From Paracoccaceae bacterium (lineage in GTDB: Bacteria > Pseudomonadota > Alphaproteobacteria > Rhodobacterales > Rhodobacteraceae): a stretch of DNA of 64,000 bases. The stretch covers positions 1-64,000 of the forward strand of contig JAGWVA010000012.1 of the NCBI GenBank assembly GCA_028875855.1. The letters are read 5' to 3'. Shown here one piece after another: positions 18,535 to 28,321 of this stretch. Position 1 is the first letter of the stretch; the number at the start of each line of letters is the position of its first letter. A program made the position numbers and the translations under genes. Below the pieces are notes generated by a model. The model ran no database searches and was not told the origin of the DNA. It was given only the letters and a program-made list of their open reading frames with translations.

Positions 18535-20184
18535 ATGCTGCGCACCCTCGATATCCGCGACCTTCTGCTGATCGACCGGCTGGAGCTTCGGTTCCAGCCG
18601 GGGCTGAACGTCCTGACCGGCGAGACTGGCGCGGGCAAGTCGATCCTGCTGGATGCCCTTGGCTTCGTTCTGGGCTGGCGGGGGCGGGCGGAACTGGTGC
18701 GGGCAGGCGCCCAGCAGGGCGAGGTGACGGCGATCTTCGACCTTGCCGCCGGTCATCCCGCGCGCGACGTGCTGGCCGAGGCGGGCCTGCCGGTGGATGA
18801 CGAACTGATCCTGCGGCGGGCCAATACGGCGGACGGGCGCAAGACCGCTTGGGTGAACGACCGGCGCACCTCGGGCGAGGTGCTGCGGGCGTTGTCCGAC
18901 ACTCTGGTCGAACTTCACGGCCAGCAGGACGACCGGGGGCTTCTGAACCCGCGCGGGCACCGCGACATCCTTGACGCTTTCGCCGGGGCAGGGCCGCTGA
19001 TCGCGGCGACGCGCGCGCGTTGGCGCGATCTTTCCACCGCCCGCGCGACCCTGCAACAGGCCGAGTCCGCGCTGGACGCGGTGCGGGCGGAAGAGGACTT
19101 CTTGCGTCATTCGGTGGTCGAACTCGACCGGCTCGACCCCAAGCCGGGGGAAGAGGCCGACCTCGACGCCCGCCGTCGCCTGATGCAGGGCGCGGCGCGC
19201 ATCCGTGAAGACATCGCCCGCGCACTCGAGGCCCTGTCGCCGCAGGGGGCCGAGGGCATGGTGACCGACGCGACCCGCTGGCTGGACGCGGTGGCCGACA
19301 AGGCGGAAGGGCGGCTGGACGCGCCGCTGGCCGCGCTGGAACGGCTGTCGATCGAACTGGGCGAGGCGCAGCAGGGGATCGAGGATTGCCTTCAGGCGCT
19401 CGACTTCAACCCCGCCGAGCTTGAGGCGACGGAGGAGCGGTTGTTCGCGATCCGCGCGCTTGCGCGCAAGCACGCGGTTCTGCCGGACGATCTGGCGGCC
19501 CATGCAGATGTGCTGCGCGCGCGGCTCGAGGCGCTTGACGGCGGGGCGCAGAACCTTGCCCGCCTGCGCGAAGCCGTGGTCGCGGCCGAAGCGGCGCATG
19601 GCGCGGCCTGCGCCGAATTGACCAAGGCGCGGGCAAAGGCCGCGACAGAGCTGGACGCCGCGATGGCCCATGAACTGCCGCCCCTGAAGATGGAACGCGC
19701 GCGGTTCGAGACCCGCGTGACGCCCGCCGACCCGGGGCCGGAGGGCGCGGATCAGGTGGCCTTCACGGTGGCCACCAACCCCGGCGCGCCGCCGGGCCCG
19801 CTGGACCGTATCGCCTCGGGCGGGGAGCTTTCGCGCTTCCTGCTGGCGCTGAAGGTCTGCCTGACGCGGGGCGAGGTGCCGGTGACGATGATCTTCGACG
19901 AGATCGACCGCGGCGTGGGGGGGGCGACCGCCGATGCCGTTGGCCGCCGCCTTGCCGCGCTCTCGACCGAGGCGCAGGTTCTGGTCGTCACGCACTCGCC
20001 GCAGGTCGCAGCGCTTGGCGCGCACCACTGGCGCGTGGAAAAGCGCGTGGCGGACGGGGTGACCACCTCGCATGTGACGCCGCTTGACGTGGAAGACCGC
20101 GTGGACGAGATCGCGCGGATGCTGGCCGGCGACACGATCACCGATGCGGCGCGGGCCGCCGCGCGGGCGTTGCTGAACGGGTAG
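18535..20184 (+). CDS. recN: DNA repair ATPase RecN
   Basis: 549 aa SMC-like ATPase for double-strand break repair. Walker A GETGAGKSI at 29-37; ELHGQQDDRGLL is the typical RecN linker of the N-terminal lobe; a central coiled-coil section runs from about 160 to 370; the ABC signature SGGELSRFLLALK and Walker B MIFDEIDRGVGG lie in the C-terminal lobe, followed by VVTHSPQVAALG. It starts 15 bp after bamD and is probably co-transcribed. I see no LexA-type box in the short gap. It converges with the next gene 13 bp downstream. Confidence 0.96.
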   Translation: MLRTLDIRDLLLIDRLELRFQPGLNVLTGETGAGKSILLDALGFVLGWRGRAELVRAGAQQGEVTAIFDLAAGHPARDVLAEAGLPVDDELILRRANTADGRKTAWVNDRRTSGEVLRALSDTLVELHGQQDDRGLLNPRGHRDILDAFAGAGPLIAATRARWRDLSTARATLQQAESALDAVRAEEDFLRHSVVELDRLDPKPGEEADLDARRRLMQGAARIREDIARALEALSPQGAEGMVTDATRWLDAVADKAEGRLDAPLAALERLSIELGEAQQGIEDCLQALDFNPAELEATEERLFAIRALARKHAVLPDDLAAHADVLRARLEALDGGAQNLARLREAVVAAEAAHGAACAELTKARAKAATELDAAMAHELPPLKMERARFETRVTPADPGPEGADQVAFTVATNPGAPPGPLDRIASGGELSRFLLALKVCLTRGEVPVTMIFDEIDRGVGGATADAVGRRLAALSTEAQVLVVTHSPQVAALGAHHWRVEKRVADGVTTSHVTPLDVEDRVDEIARMLAGDTITDAARAAARALLNG

Positions 20185-20197
20185 GCGGGGCCGCCCG

Positions 20198-20593
20198 TCA
20201 GCCCCCTTCGGCCGCGAATTGCGCCGAGACCGCGACCCAGCCCGTCGGCTGTTCAGCCAGCACGGCGATCAGCACGGTCCCGATCCGCCCCGCGTCGCTG
20301 CCGTCTTCGTTGCGCACACCGCTCAGGACAAAGCGCTGATGCACAACCGCCAGCCCCGGCCCGAGCGCGCGCAGCTTCGCGCGCCCCGTCACCAGCCGCG
20401 CACGGGCAAAGGCACCCTTCAACTCGGCCTTCAGCACGCGTTCCACGGCAGGCCGCCCTTCGGCCCAGGCGCCGGTGAGGCTGAGGAAGTCGCCATCCTC
20501 GGCGAAATGGGCGGCCAGCGCCGTCGCATCCTGTGCCAGCCAGGCTTGAGCGAAGCTGCGGGCAAAGCCCTCTGCGCTTTCGGATGCCATCAT
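20198..20593 (-). CDS. SnoaL/SgcJ-like (NTF2-fold) protein
   Basis: 131 aa. ESAEGFARSFAQAWLAQDATALAAHFAEDGDFLSLTGAWAEG matches the start of the SgcJ/EcaC, NTF2-like superfamily (cone-shaped alpha+beta pocket), with a central VVHQRFVLSG strand. Many members bind small hydrophobic ligands; the function here is unknown. It overlaps the end of the FAD-linked oxidase gene (20590-20593), so both are probably translated from one mRNA, and a role in handling that enzyme's product is conceivable. Confidence 0.75.
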   Translation of the reverse strand: MMASESAEGFARSFAQAWLAQDATALAAHFAEDGDFLSLTGAWAEGRPAVERVLKAELKGAFARARLVTGRAKLRALGPGLAVVHQRFVLSGVRNEDGSDAGRIGTVLIAVLAEQPTGWVAVSAQFAAEGG

Positions 20594-21966
20594 GCCCCCC
20601 GCACCATCTTTCCGGGGTTGAGACGCCCCGCCGGGTCCAGCGCCCGCTTGATCTGCCCCATCACGTCCCAGCCTTCCCCGTGTTCGCGCGCCATGTAGTC
20701 AAGCTTGCCCATGCCGATCCCGTGTTCGCCCGTCACCGTCCCGCCCAGCCGCAGCGCGCGGTCCGCCATCCGCGCGGCAAGCCGCTTGGCCTCGGTCGCC
20801 TCGGCCTCGTCGCCGGGCGTGACCAGCAGGATCGCGTGAAAGTTTCCGTCGCCCACATGCCCGAGGATCGGCCCCGGAATCGACGAGGCGGCGATGTCGG
20901 CCCGGGTCTCCTCGACCGCCTCGGCAAGCCGAGAGATCGGCACGCAGACATCCGTCACCCAGGCCTGACAGCCGGGTTTCAGCGCAAGGCAGGCGTAATA
21001 GGCATTGTGCCGCATCCGCCAAAGCGCGGCGCGCTCTTCGGCCTTCGCAGCCCAGCGGAAGTCGGCCCCGCCTGCCTCGGCCACGATCTCGCCGAACCGT
21101 TCGGCCTGTTCGGCCACGGCGGCGAGCGAGCCGTGGAATTCGACCAACAGATGCGGCTGTTCCGGCATCCCGGCCCCGTCGCGCAGGTTGAACGCGGCCA
21201 CGGTGGCGGCATCGACGAATTCGATCCGCGCCATCGGGATGCCGGACTGGATCGTGGCGATCACCGCCTCGACCGCCGGGCCCATGGCGTCGAAGGCGCA
21301 GATGGCGGCCGAGACCGCCTCGGGCTGGCCATGCAGCCGCAGCGTCAGTTCCGTGATCAGGCCCAGCGTCCCCTCCGCCCCCACGAAGAGCGCCGTCAGA
21401 TCATAGCCGGCCGAGGATTTGCGCGCCGCCGTGCCGGTGCGGATCACGCGGCCATCGGCCAGCACGACCTCGAGCCCCAGCACATTGTCGCGCATCGTGC
21501 CATAGCGCACCGCCGTGGTGCCCGAAGCGCGCGTGGAGGCCATGCCGCCCAGCGAGGCATTGGCCCCCGGATCGACCGGGAAGAACAGGCCCGTCGCCCG
21601 CAGTTCGGTGTTCAGCGCCTCGCGCGTGATGCCGGGCTGGATGCGGGCGACCATGTCTTCGGGCCGCACCTCAAGCACCTTCGCCATGCGCGAGAAATCC
21701 ACCGTGACGCCGCCCCGTGCCGCCAGCGCATGGCCCTCGAGCGAGGTGCCCGCGCCCCAGCCCTGCACCGCCAGCCCGTGGTCGGCGCAGACGCGCATCA
21801 GGGCCGCGACCTCGTCCGTCGTCTCGGGATAGGCTACGGCATCGGGCGGCAGGTGGGGAAAATGCGTCTCGTTCCGGCCATGCAGATCGCGGTCGGCGGC
21901 CGAGGTCACCAACCGGTCTGCGAGACAGGCGCGCAGGGCTGCCTCAGCGGCTTCGGTAAGGGGCAT
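20590..21966 (-). CDS. FAD-binding 2-hydroxyacid oxidoreductase (D-lactate dehydrogenase/GlcD-like)
   Basis: 458 aa flavoprotein. The N-terminal PCMH-type FAD domain contains VQGWGAGTSLEGH and PGANASLGGMASTRASGTTAVRYG; the C-terminal domain contains GHVGDGNFH and TGEHGIGMGK, whose histidines belong to the FAD-linked oxidase catalytic site. The pattern is closest to cytochrome-linked D-lactate dehydrogenases (Dld1/LDHD) and GlcD. No partner GlcE/GlcF genes are adjacent, which favours a stand-alone D-2-hydroxyacid dehydrogenase. The exact substrate cannot be read from sequence. Confidence 0.85.
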   Translation of the reverse strand: MPLTEAAEAALRACLADRLVTSAADRDLHGRNETHFPHLPPDAVAYPETTDEVAALMRVCADHGLAVQGWGAGTSLEGHALAARGGVTVDFSRMAKVLEVRPEDMVARIQPGITREALNTELRATGLFFPVDPGANASLGGMASTRASGTTAVRYGTMRDNVLGLEVVLADGRVIRTGTAARKSSAGYDLTALFVGAEGTLGLITELTLRLHGQPEAVSAAICAFDAMGPAVEAVIATIQSGIPMARIEFVDAATVAAFNLRDGAGMPEQPHLLVEFHGSLAAVAEQAERFGEIVAEAGGADFRWAAKAEERAALWRMRHNAYYACLALKPGCQAWVTDVCVPISRLAEAVEETRADIAASSIPGPILGHVGDGNFHAILLVTPGDEAEATEAKRLAARMADRALRLGGTVTGEHGIGMGKLDYMAREHGEGWDVMGQIKRALDPAGRLNPGKMVRGA

Positions 21967-22065
21967 CGCAACCTCCGGCTTGCCAGAACGGCTTGCCTGT
22001 CATGGCAAAAGCGGCCCCTGCGCGCAAGGACCGGTGGCCCCGGGACGGGGCTTTCCGCCGCCCCG

Positions 22066-22407
22066 TCAGATCCGTTCCAGCGTGACCTTGCTGGGATAGA
22101 AGGCGATGTAGCTGGCAATGCGCGCGGCGTCGTCCTTCGGGGTCTCGTAGCTCCAGGCGGCATCCTCGATCCGGCCGCTTTTCGTGACGATCGAGAAATA
22201 GCGCGCCTCGCCCTTGAACGGGCAAGTGGTGCGCGTTTCCGTCGGTTCAAGGAAGGCCATCCCGATGTCGTCGCGCGGGATGTAGATGACCGGAGGCAGG
22301 CTTCCCTCGATCAGTTCCAGCGCATTGCGGCTTTCGGCCAGCACTGCGCCGCCAGCGCGCACGACCCAGATGCCCTCGGCCTTGATGATGCGGATACGAT
22401 CCGGCAT
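22066..22407 (-). CDS. DUF427 domain protein
   Basis: 113 aa. DUF427 features: VRAGGAVLAESRNALEL at the N-terminus, PPVIYIPRDDI, and TCPFKGEARYFSI in the middle. A family of small beta-rich proteins of unknown function, common in actinobacteria and alphaproteobacteria. It lies between the FAD oxidase (about 100 bp) and the aminopeptidase P gene (36 bp), same strand. No catalytic assignment is justified. Confidence 0.85.
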   Translation of the reverse strand: MPDRIRIIKAEGIWVVRAGGAVLAESRNALELIEGSLPPVIYIPRDDIGMAFLEPTETRTTCPFKGEARYFSIVTKSGRIEDAAWSYETPKDDAARIASYIAFYPSKVTLERI

Positions 22408-22443
22408 GGCAGTCTCCTTCTCGGGTTCGTGCGTCCCGCACGG

Positions 22444-24249
22444 TCAGATCGGCGCCGTCGCCCCGTCAAGCCAGGCCCGCGCCGCATCGCTGACGCGCGG
22501 GCCGATCTTGGCGCGCACCTCGGCGTGGTAGGCATCAAGCCAGTCGCGTTCGGCCTGCGACAGGATCGTCCTGTCCACCAGCCGCCGGTCGATCGGCACC
22601 CAGGTCAGGTTTTCAAAGGCAAGCATGGCGCGGTGTTCGTCGCCTCCGGGCGGGGTCGCGGCCTCGATCACGGCGATGAGGTTCTCGAGGCGGATGCCAA
22701 AGGCGCCTTCGCGGTAATAGCCCGGTTCGTTCGACAGGATCATGCCGGTCTCGAACGGAACCTCGTTGATGCGGCTCAGACGCTGGGGCCCCTCGTGGAC
22801 CGATAGATAGGCGCCAACGCCGTGCCCGGTGCCATGGTCGAAGTCCTGCCCCGCCAGCCACAGGTGATAGCGGGCAAAGCCGTCCAGATCGCGGCCCGAC
22901 AGACCCTTGGGCCAGCGCACCCGGGAAATCGCGATCATCCCCTGCAGCACGCGGGTGAAGGCGGCGCGCGCCTCGTCCGCCACGGCGCCAAGCGCCACGG
23001 TGCGGGTGATGTCGGTCGTGCCGTCCGGATACTGGCCGCCGGAATCGACCACCAGCAGCTCGCCGGGATTGAGCCTGCGGTTGGTTTCCTCGGTCACGCG
23101 GTAATGCATGATCGCGCCATTGGGCCCCGATCCGCAGATCGTCTCGAAGCTGATCTCGCGCAGCGAATTGGTCGCGCGGCGGTAGCCTTCGAGCGCGGTC
23201 ACCACGTCGATCTCGGTCAGATCGCCGGGGGCATTGGCGTCAAGCCAGCAGAGGAATTCCACCATCGCCGCCCCGTCGCGCAGATGCGCCTCGCGCATGC
23301 CCTGAAGCTCGGCCGCGTTCTTCCTCGCTTTCGGCAGCAGGCAGGGGTCCTGTCCCGGGGATGTGGCGATCCCGGCCGCGTCGAGGATATGCCAGACCGC
23401 CAGAGGCGCCATGCCGCGATCGACGCGCACCGGACCGGTGAGCGTTTTCAGCGCCGCGGCGAAGGCATCGGGCCGGGCAAGCGCGACGTCGGCGCCGATA
23501 TGGGCGCGCACTTCGTCGTCAAGCTTCGCCGGGTCGATGAACAGCGTCACCGCGCCGTCGGCCTTGAGGATCGCGAAGCCGTGGACGACCGGGTTGCGCG
23601 CCACGTCGCTGCCCCGGATGTTGAACAGCCAAGAGATCGAATCCGGCAGGGTGATGACGGCGGCGGCCTGTCCGGCGTCGCGCAGCCCGGCCGCAAGGCG
23701 GGCGCGCTTGTCGGCAGAGCTTTCGCCCGCAACATCCAGCGGATGGACGATGACCCTGCCGCAGGGCGGCGGCGGCTGATCGGGCCAGATCGCGTCCACC
23801 TGATTGGCCACCGGTTTGAGCGCGATGCCCGTGCCCTCAAGCGCGGCCTCGATCTTGGCGATCTCGTCGGCGGTGTGCAGCCAGGGGTCGAAGCCCACGA
23901 CGCCGCCGCCGATGAGCTTGTCCTTCAGCCAGGCCCCGGGCGTGACCTCGGGCCAGGGCACGGGTGTGAAATGGCTCAGCGCGACCTGCGCCTTGACCTG
24001 CACGCGGTAGCGCCCGTCGATGAAGACCCCCGCCGCATCCGGCAGCACGATGCAGAAGCCGGCGGACCCCGTGAAGCCCGTGAGCCAGGCCAGCCGCTCG
24101 TCATGCGGGGCGACGTATTCGCCCTGATGCACATCCGCGCGCGGCACGATGAAGCCGGTCAGCCCCTCGGCCAGCAGTTGGGCGCGCAGCGCGGACAGCC
24201 GGGGCGGGCCCTGCTCGGGCCGGGACTTCACCTCGAAAGACTGGAACAT
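22444..24249 (-). CDS. pepP: M24 family aminopeptidase P (Xaa-Pro aminopeptidase)
   Basis: 601 aa, the long three-domain form: two creatinase-like N-terminal domains (GFIVPRADVHQGEYVAPHDERLAWLTGFTGSAG opens the first) and a C-terminal pita-bread metallopeptidase domain. Metal ligands are visible in VVDSGGQYPDGTTDIT (two Asp), HGTGHGVG (His), ILSNEPGYY (Glu) and IRLENL (Glu). It removes an N-terminal residue before proline in the cytosol. Its ATG overlaps the cobT stop (ATGA), so it is probably expressed with cobS-cobT although unrelated in function. Confidence 0.92.
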   Translation of the reverse strand: MFQSFEVKSRPEQGPPRLSALRAQLLAEGLTGFIVPRADVHQGEYVAPHDERLAWLTGFTGSAGFCIVLPDAAGVFIDGRYRVQVKAQVALSHFTPVPWPEVTPGAWLKDKLIGGGVVGFDPWLHTADEIAKIEAALEGTGIALKPVANQVDAIWPDQPPPPCGRVIVHPLDVAGESSADKRARLAAGLRDAGQAAAVITLPDSISWLFNIRGSDVARNPVVHGFAILKADGAVTLFIDPAKLDDEVRAHIGADVALARPDAFAAALKTLTGPVRVDRGMAPLAVWHILDAAGIATSPGQDPCLLPKARKNAAELQGMREAHLRDGAAMVEFLCWLDANAPGDLTEIDVVTALEGYRRATNSLREISFETICGSGPNGAIMHYRVTEETNRRLNPGELLVVDSGGQYPDGTTDITRTVALGAVADEARAAFTRVLQGMIAISRVRWPKGLSGRDLDGFARYHLWLAGQDFDHGTGHGVGAYLSVHEGPQRLSRINEVPFETGMILSNEPGYYREGAFGIRLENLIAVIEAATPPGGDEHRAMLAFENLTWVPIDRRLVDRTILSQAERDWLDAYHAEVRAKIGPRVSDAARAWLDGATAPI

Positions 24250-26126
24250 CAGCGCATTCCCCCTGCCATGCGCCCCATGGCGCGGGCGCGCGCCTTGGGA
24301 TCGGATTCAAACAGCGCGGCCAGTTGTTCGGTCATCGCGCCTGCCAGTTGCTCGACATCCGTGATCGTCACCGCGCGCTGGTAGTAGCGGGTCACGTCGT
24401 GGCCGATGCCGATGGCGATCAGCTCCACCAGCCGCTTGCGTTCAACCATCGCGATCACGTCGCGCAGGTGCTTTTCGAGATAGTTCGCCGGGTTGACCGA
24501 CAGCGTGGAATCGTCCACCGGCGCCCCGTCCGAGATCACCATCAGGATCTTGCGCGCCTCGGGCCGGCCCATCATCCGGCGATGCGCCCATTCCAGCGCC
24601 TCGCCGTCGATGTTTTCCTTCAGAAGGCCTTCCTTCATCATCAGGCCAAGGTTCGGCCGCGCCCGCCGCCAGGGGGCGTCGGCGCCCTTGTAGATGATGT
24701 GGCGCAGGTCGTTCAGGCGGCCGGGCTGCTGCGGGCGGCCATCGGCCAGCCATTTCTCGCGGCTCTGCCCGCCTTTCCAGGCGCGCGTGGTGAAGCCGAG
24801 AATTTCCACCTTGACCTGGCAGCGTTCCAGCGTGCGCGCCAGCACATCCGCGCAGATCGCCGCGATCGAGATCGGCCGGCCCCGCATGGAGCCCGAATTG
24901 TCCAGCAGGAGCGTCACCACCGTGTCACGGAACTCGGTGTCCTTTTCCTGCTTGAACGACAGGGGCGTGGTCGGGTTCGCCACCACACGGGCAAGGCGGC
25001 CCGCGTCCAGTGTCCCCTCTTCGAGATCGAAGAGCCACGACCGGTTCTGCTGCGCCTGAAGCCTCCGCTGAAGACGGTTCGCCAGACGGCTGACCGCCCC
25101 CTTGAGCGGGTCGAGCTGCTGGTCGAGGTAAGCGCGCAGCCGTTCCAGTTCGGCCGGCTCGGCCAGATCCTCGGCGCGGACCTCTTCGTCGAATTCCACC
25201 GTATAGGCGGTGTAGTTCGGGTCGGCCTCGGAATGCGGCGCGGGGGGAGGGGGCTCGAGGGGCGCGTCGCCCTCGGGCAATTCCGCCTCGTCCGACATGT
25301 CGGCGTCCGGCGCTTCCTCCATCGAGACCTGCGCCTGGCTCTGGTCCTGGGTCTGCTCCTGGCTTTCCTCGGGGGCGGCGTCGGCTTCCTCGGAGTCGTC
25401 CTGATCGTCCTCGCCGGTCGACTCCGGGTTGTCCTCGTCGTCCTGCGCCTCGTCCTCGCCGTCGTCCTGCTGCTCGTCCGGGTCGTCGCCCAGCTGGTCG
25501 CCGTAGCCGAGGTCCGAAATCACCTGCCGGGCAAGGCGGGCAAAGGCGGCCTGATCCTTCAGCGCATCGGCCAAGCCTTCCAGCGTGCCGCCGGCCTGCT
25601 GATCGACGAAGCCGCGCCAGAGGTTGGCGACGTTCTCCGCGCCCTTGGGCAGCGGTCGGCCGGTGGCAAGCTGGCGCACGATGTAGCCCGCTGCCGTCGC
25701 AAGCGGGGCATCCTCGCGCCGGGTGATCTGGGAATAGCCCTTGCGATCCGCCTCGAAGCCGATCTTGGCGTCGATGTTCGACGCGGTGCCGGGCATTTCT
25801 TCTGCGCCGACCGCCTCGCAGCGTGCGGTTTCCAGCGCCTCGTAAAGCTCGCGCGCCATCTGGCCCTGCGGGGCGTATTTGGAATGCGTCTTGGCGTCGT
25901 GGTAGCGGTGGCGCAGCGCGAAGGCATCGGCCGTGCCGCGCGCAAGAAGCACCTCGTCGCGCGTCATGCGGCGGCTGACCTGCGGCAGGCGCACGGTGTC
26001 GGCGGTCATCCCCGGCGGATCGACCGAGTAGCTGACGGTCAGCTCGGAATCATGGGCGAGAGTCTTCGTCGTCTCGGCCAGAGCCTTCTTGAACGGGTCG
26101 GCGGGGTTGTCGGTCGGTTTCGTCAT
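24249..26126 (-). CDS. cobT: Aerobic cobaltochelatase subunit CobT
   Basis: 625 aa. Start ATG at 26126 ([18 protein letters not shown]) with GGGAAAG upstream; an open extension to 26186 is rejected. The middle third (about 195-300) is extremely acidic (runs of Asp/Glu/Gln/Ser), and the C-terminal third is a von Willebrand A domain with the MIDAS motif [13 protein letters not shown]. With CobS it forms the ATPase ring that drives CobN insertion of cobalt into hydrogenobyrinate a,c-diamide, the aerobic B12 route. cobN is not in the window. BchE and AerR here both depend on cobalamin. Confidence 0.95.
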   Translation of the reverse strand: MTKPTDNPADPFKKALAETTKTLAHDSELTVSYSVDPPGMTADTVRLPQVSRRMTRDEVLLARGTADAFALRHRYHDAKTHSKYAPQGQMARELYEALETARCEAVGAEEMPGTASNIDAKIGFEADRKGYSQITRREDAPLATAAGYIVRQLATGRPLPKGAENVANLWRGFVDQQAGGTLEGLADALKDQAAFARLARQVISDLGYGDQLGDDPDEQQDDGEDEAQDDEDNPESTGEDDQDDSEEADAAPEESQEQTQDQSQAQVSMEEAPDADMSDEAELPEGDAPLEPPPPAPHSEADPNYTAYTVEFDEEVRAEDLAEPAELERLRAYLDQQLDPLKGAVSRLANRLQRRLQAQQNRSWLFDLEEGTLDAGRLARVVANPTTPLSFKQEKDTEFRDTVVTLLLDNSGSMRGRPISIAAICADVLARTLERCQVKVEILGFTTRAWKGGQSREKWLADGRPQQPGRLNDLRHIIYKGADAPWRRARPNLGLMMKEGLLKENIDGEALEWAHRRMMGRPEARKILMVISDGAPVDDSTLSVNPANYLEKHLRDVIAMVERKRLVELIAIGIGHDVTRYYQRAVTITDVEQLAGAMTEQLAALFESDPKARARAMGRMAGGMR

Positions 26127-26224
26127 CTTTCCCAGTCCGCGTTCTGAAAGGCGACCCGAAGGGAATCCGGGTCGGCCGCCTTGCACCTGTCACCTTGCCG
26201 GGCCGGTCGCCCCCGGCCCCGCCC

Positions 26225-27211
26225 TTACCGCATCGCCGTCGAGGCGGCGCTTTCGGGCAATTCCTCGTTGAAGCAGCGCTGGTAGAACTCGGCCACCGTC
26301 TGGCGTTCAAGCTCGTCGCATTTGTTCAGGAAGGTCAGGCGGAACGCATAGCCGACGTTGCGGAAGATCTCGGCGTTCTGCGCCCAGGCGATCACGGTCC
26401 GCGGCGACATCACGGTGGACAGGTCGCCCGCCATGAAGGCGGTGCGCGTCATGTCCGCGACGGTCACCATCTGGGCGATCTGCTTGCGGCCCTTGTCGGT
26501 GTTGTAATGCGGGTTCTTGGCCAGCACGATCGCGGTTTCCGCGTCGTGGCTGAGGTAGTTCAGCGTCGCCACCAGCGACCAGCGGTCCATCTGGCCCTGG
26601 TTGATCTGCTGGGTGCCGTGATAAAGGCCGGTGGTGTCGCCAAGGCCCACGGTGTTGGCTGTCGCGAACAGCCGGAAATAGGGGTTCGGCGTGATGACCT
26701 CGTTCTGGTCCAGAAGCGTGAGCTTCCCGTCGGCTTCCAGAACGCGCTGGATCACGAACATCACGTCGGCGCGGCCCGCATCGTATTCGTCGAAGACGAT
26801 GGCGGTGGGGTTGCGCAGCGCCCAGGGCAGGATGCCTTCCTGAAACTGGGTGACCTGACGGCCGTCCACCAGCTTGATCGCATCCTTGCCGATCAGGTCG
26901 ATCCGGCTGATGTGGCTGTCGAGGTTCACGCGAACGCAGGGCCAGTTCAGGCGGCTGGCGACCTGTTCGATATGGGTCGATTTCCCGGTGCCGTGGTAGC
27001 CCTGGATCATGACGCGGCGGTTGTAGGCAAAGCCTGCGAGGATCGCGAGCGTCGTGTCGGGGTCGAATTTGTAGGTGGTATCCTCGGTCGGCACGCGGTC
27101 GGTGCGTTCGGCAAAGCCCTTCACCTTCATGTCGGTGTCGATGCCGAAGACTTCCCGGACCGAGATTTCCTCGGTCGGTTTCGCGTTCACGTCGAGCATC
27201 CCTTCGGCCAT
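26225..27211 (-). CDS. cobS: Aerobic cobaltochelatase AAA+ subunit CobS
   Basis: 328 aa. Start ATG at 27211 with GGAGGGG upstream, giving [23 protein letters not shown]. Walker [10 protein letters not shown] at 71-79; Walker [12 protein letters not shown]; sensor-type FATANTVG follows. AAA+ ATPase partner of CobT in cobalt chelation. A 98-bp gap precedes cobT, and the dnaJ-like gene lies upstream on the same strand; dnaJ-cobS-cobT next to bolA is a conserved alphaproteobacterial neighbourhood. Confidence 0.96.
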   Translation of the reverse strand: MAEGMLDVNAKPTEEISVREVFGIDTDMKVKGFAERTDRVPTEDTTYKFDPDTTLAILAGFAYNRRVMIQGYHGTGKSTHIEQVASRLNWPCVRVNLDSHISRIDLIGKDAIKLVDGRQVTQFQEGILPWALRNPTAIVFDEYDAGRADVMFVIQRVLEADGKLTLLDQNEVITPNPYFRLFATANTVGLGDTTGLYHGTQQINQGQMDRWSLVATLNYLSHDAETAIVLAKNPHYNTDKGRKQIAQMVTVADMTRTAFMAGDLSTVMSPRTVIAWAQNAEIFRNVGYAFRLTFLNKCDELERQTVAEFYQRCFNEELPESAASTAMR

Positions 27212-27339
27212 TTTCGTCCCCTCCGGGCGCAGCCCGCGCCCGCCTTGAAAAACAATCCCCGGAGTGATGGAACATAACGCGGGGGGGTGCAAGGGGAAGG
27301 GCGACGCAAGCAGTTCCGTCAGCGTCACGCGGGCAAGCG

Positions 27340-27972
27340 TCAGTTCTTGAAGAACCGGCTGTCCTTGATCTGGTCCCAGGCCCAGACGACCTCTTGCAGG
27401 CGATCCTCATCGGCGCGGTTGCCGCCGTTCATGTCGGGATGCAGGTCCTTCACCAGCGCCTTGTATTGCTTGCGGATCTCGACCTTGGTCCAGGTGTCGC
27501 GGGCGTCGAGGATCTCAAGCGCCTTGCGTTCCGTCGGTGGCAGCTTCCGCGTCGCCCCCGATGAAGGCGCGCGGCGGGGCGACGCATTGTCGCCCAGGAT
27601 CTCCAGCGGGTCCTCGACCCCCAGCCGGGCCCAGGCGCGCTGTTCCTCGCCGGCCTTCCCGAAGGGCTTGGTGTCGCGGTTCCAGACCCGGTCGCTGTCC
27701 ACCTGCTTGAGGTATTCCTCTTCCGTCTGACCCGAGAAGAAGTTCCACTTGAGGTTATACTCGCGCACGTGATCGCGGCAGAACCAGAAATACTCGTCCA
27801 GATGGTCGGGCGATTTCGGCGCGCGATACTGGCCCGCCTCTTCGCAGCCGGGATGTTCGCACACCCGGTTCGAGCTTTCGAACGCGCCCGACATGCCGCG
27901 CTTTGTCTTCGTCCGGCGCTTCTTGTCCGCGGACACGCGCATGTCGAAATCGAAGGGGGAACGTTGGGTCAT
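27340..27972 (-). CDS. J-domain protein
   Basis: 210 aa. ATG at 27972 ([20 protein letters not shown]). The N-terminal half has [31 protein letters not shown], with three cysteines and histidines that may bind zinc; the C-terminal 65 residues form a J-domain with the HPD tripeptide in [11 protein letters not shown]-domains stimulate DnaK. The reversed order (J-domain last) and adjacency to cobS are typical of an alphaproteobacterial family. A specific client, possibly the cobaltochelatase, is only inferred from neighbourhood. Confidence 0.88.
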   Translation of the reverse strand: MTQRSPFDFDMRVSADKKRRTKTKRGMSGAFESSNRVCEHPGCEEAGQYRAPKSPDHLDEYFWFCRDHVREYNLKWNFFSGQTEEEYLKQVDSDRVWNRDTKPFGKAGEEQRAWARLGVEDPLEILGDNASPRRAPSSGATRKLPPTERKALEILDARDTWTKVEIRKQYKALVKDLHPDMNGGNRADEDRLQEVVWAWDQIKDSRFFKN

Positions 27973-28046
27973 TGGCCTGCCTTTCCGACTCGGACGCAAG
28001 AGTTTAGGGTTTTTCGCCAGAGGTTGAAGAGGGCAGAGCCGATAAA

Positions 28047-28304
28047 ATGACCATGAGTGCCGAGATCGAGACACGGCTTCGCGCCGCTTTCGCACCGCGC
28101 GAGCTGATCGTCGAGAACGAAAGCCACCGCCATGCCGGACATGCCGGCGATGACGGCAGCGGAGAAAGCCATTTCCGCGTGATGATCCGGTCTGACGCCC
28201 TTGGCGCGCTGAGCCGCGTGAACCGGCACCGGGCCATTCACAAGGCGCTTGGACCCGAGATCACCGGGCGCATTCACGCGCTTGCGATCGACGCGGGCGG
28301 CTGA
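28047..28304 (+). CDS. bolA: BolA family protein
   Basis: 85 aa. NESHRHAGHAGDDGSGESHFRVMI is the BolA signature, with the conserved HxGH-type loop, SHF(R/K)V strand and RHRAIHKAL helix. BolA proteins act with monothiol glutaredoxins in Fe-S cluster handling and as transcription factors. The gene is divergent from the J-domain gene with 74 bp between them. A second Met codon at position 3 is an alternative start. Confidence 0.93.
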   Translation: MTMSAEIETRLRAAFAPRELIVENESHRHAGHAGDDGSGESHFRVMIRSDALGALSRVNRHRAIHKALGPEITGRIHALAIDAGG

Positions 28305-28321
28305 CGCGCGCCGGGCGGGCC

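Noticed and set aside
20533-22806. 757-codon plus-strand open frame opposite the FAD oxidase, DUF427 and aminopeptidase P genes
   Set aside because: Spans three well-supported minus-strand genes and lacks any domain signature.
25230-25500. Repetitive GAC/GTC-rich DNA in cobT as a possible simple-sequence repeat
   Set aside because: It encodes the acidic linker typical of CobT, with irregular codon order and no fixed repeat unit.
24324-26147. 607-codon plus-strand frame opposite cobT
   Set aside because: A shadow of the acidic CobT region, giving a Val/Leu-rich artificial hydrophobic stretch that mimics membrane segments.
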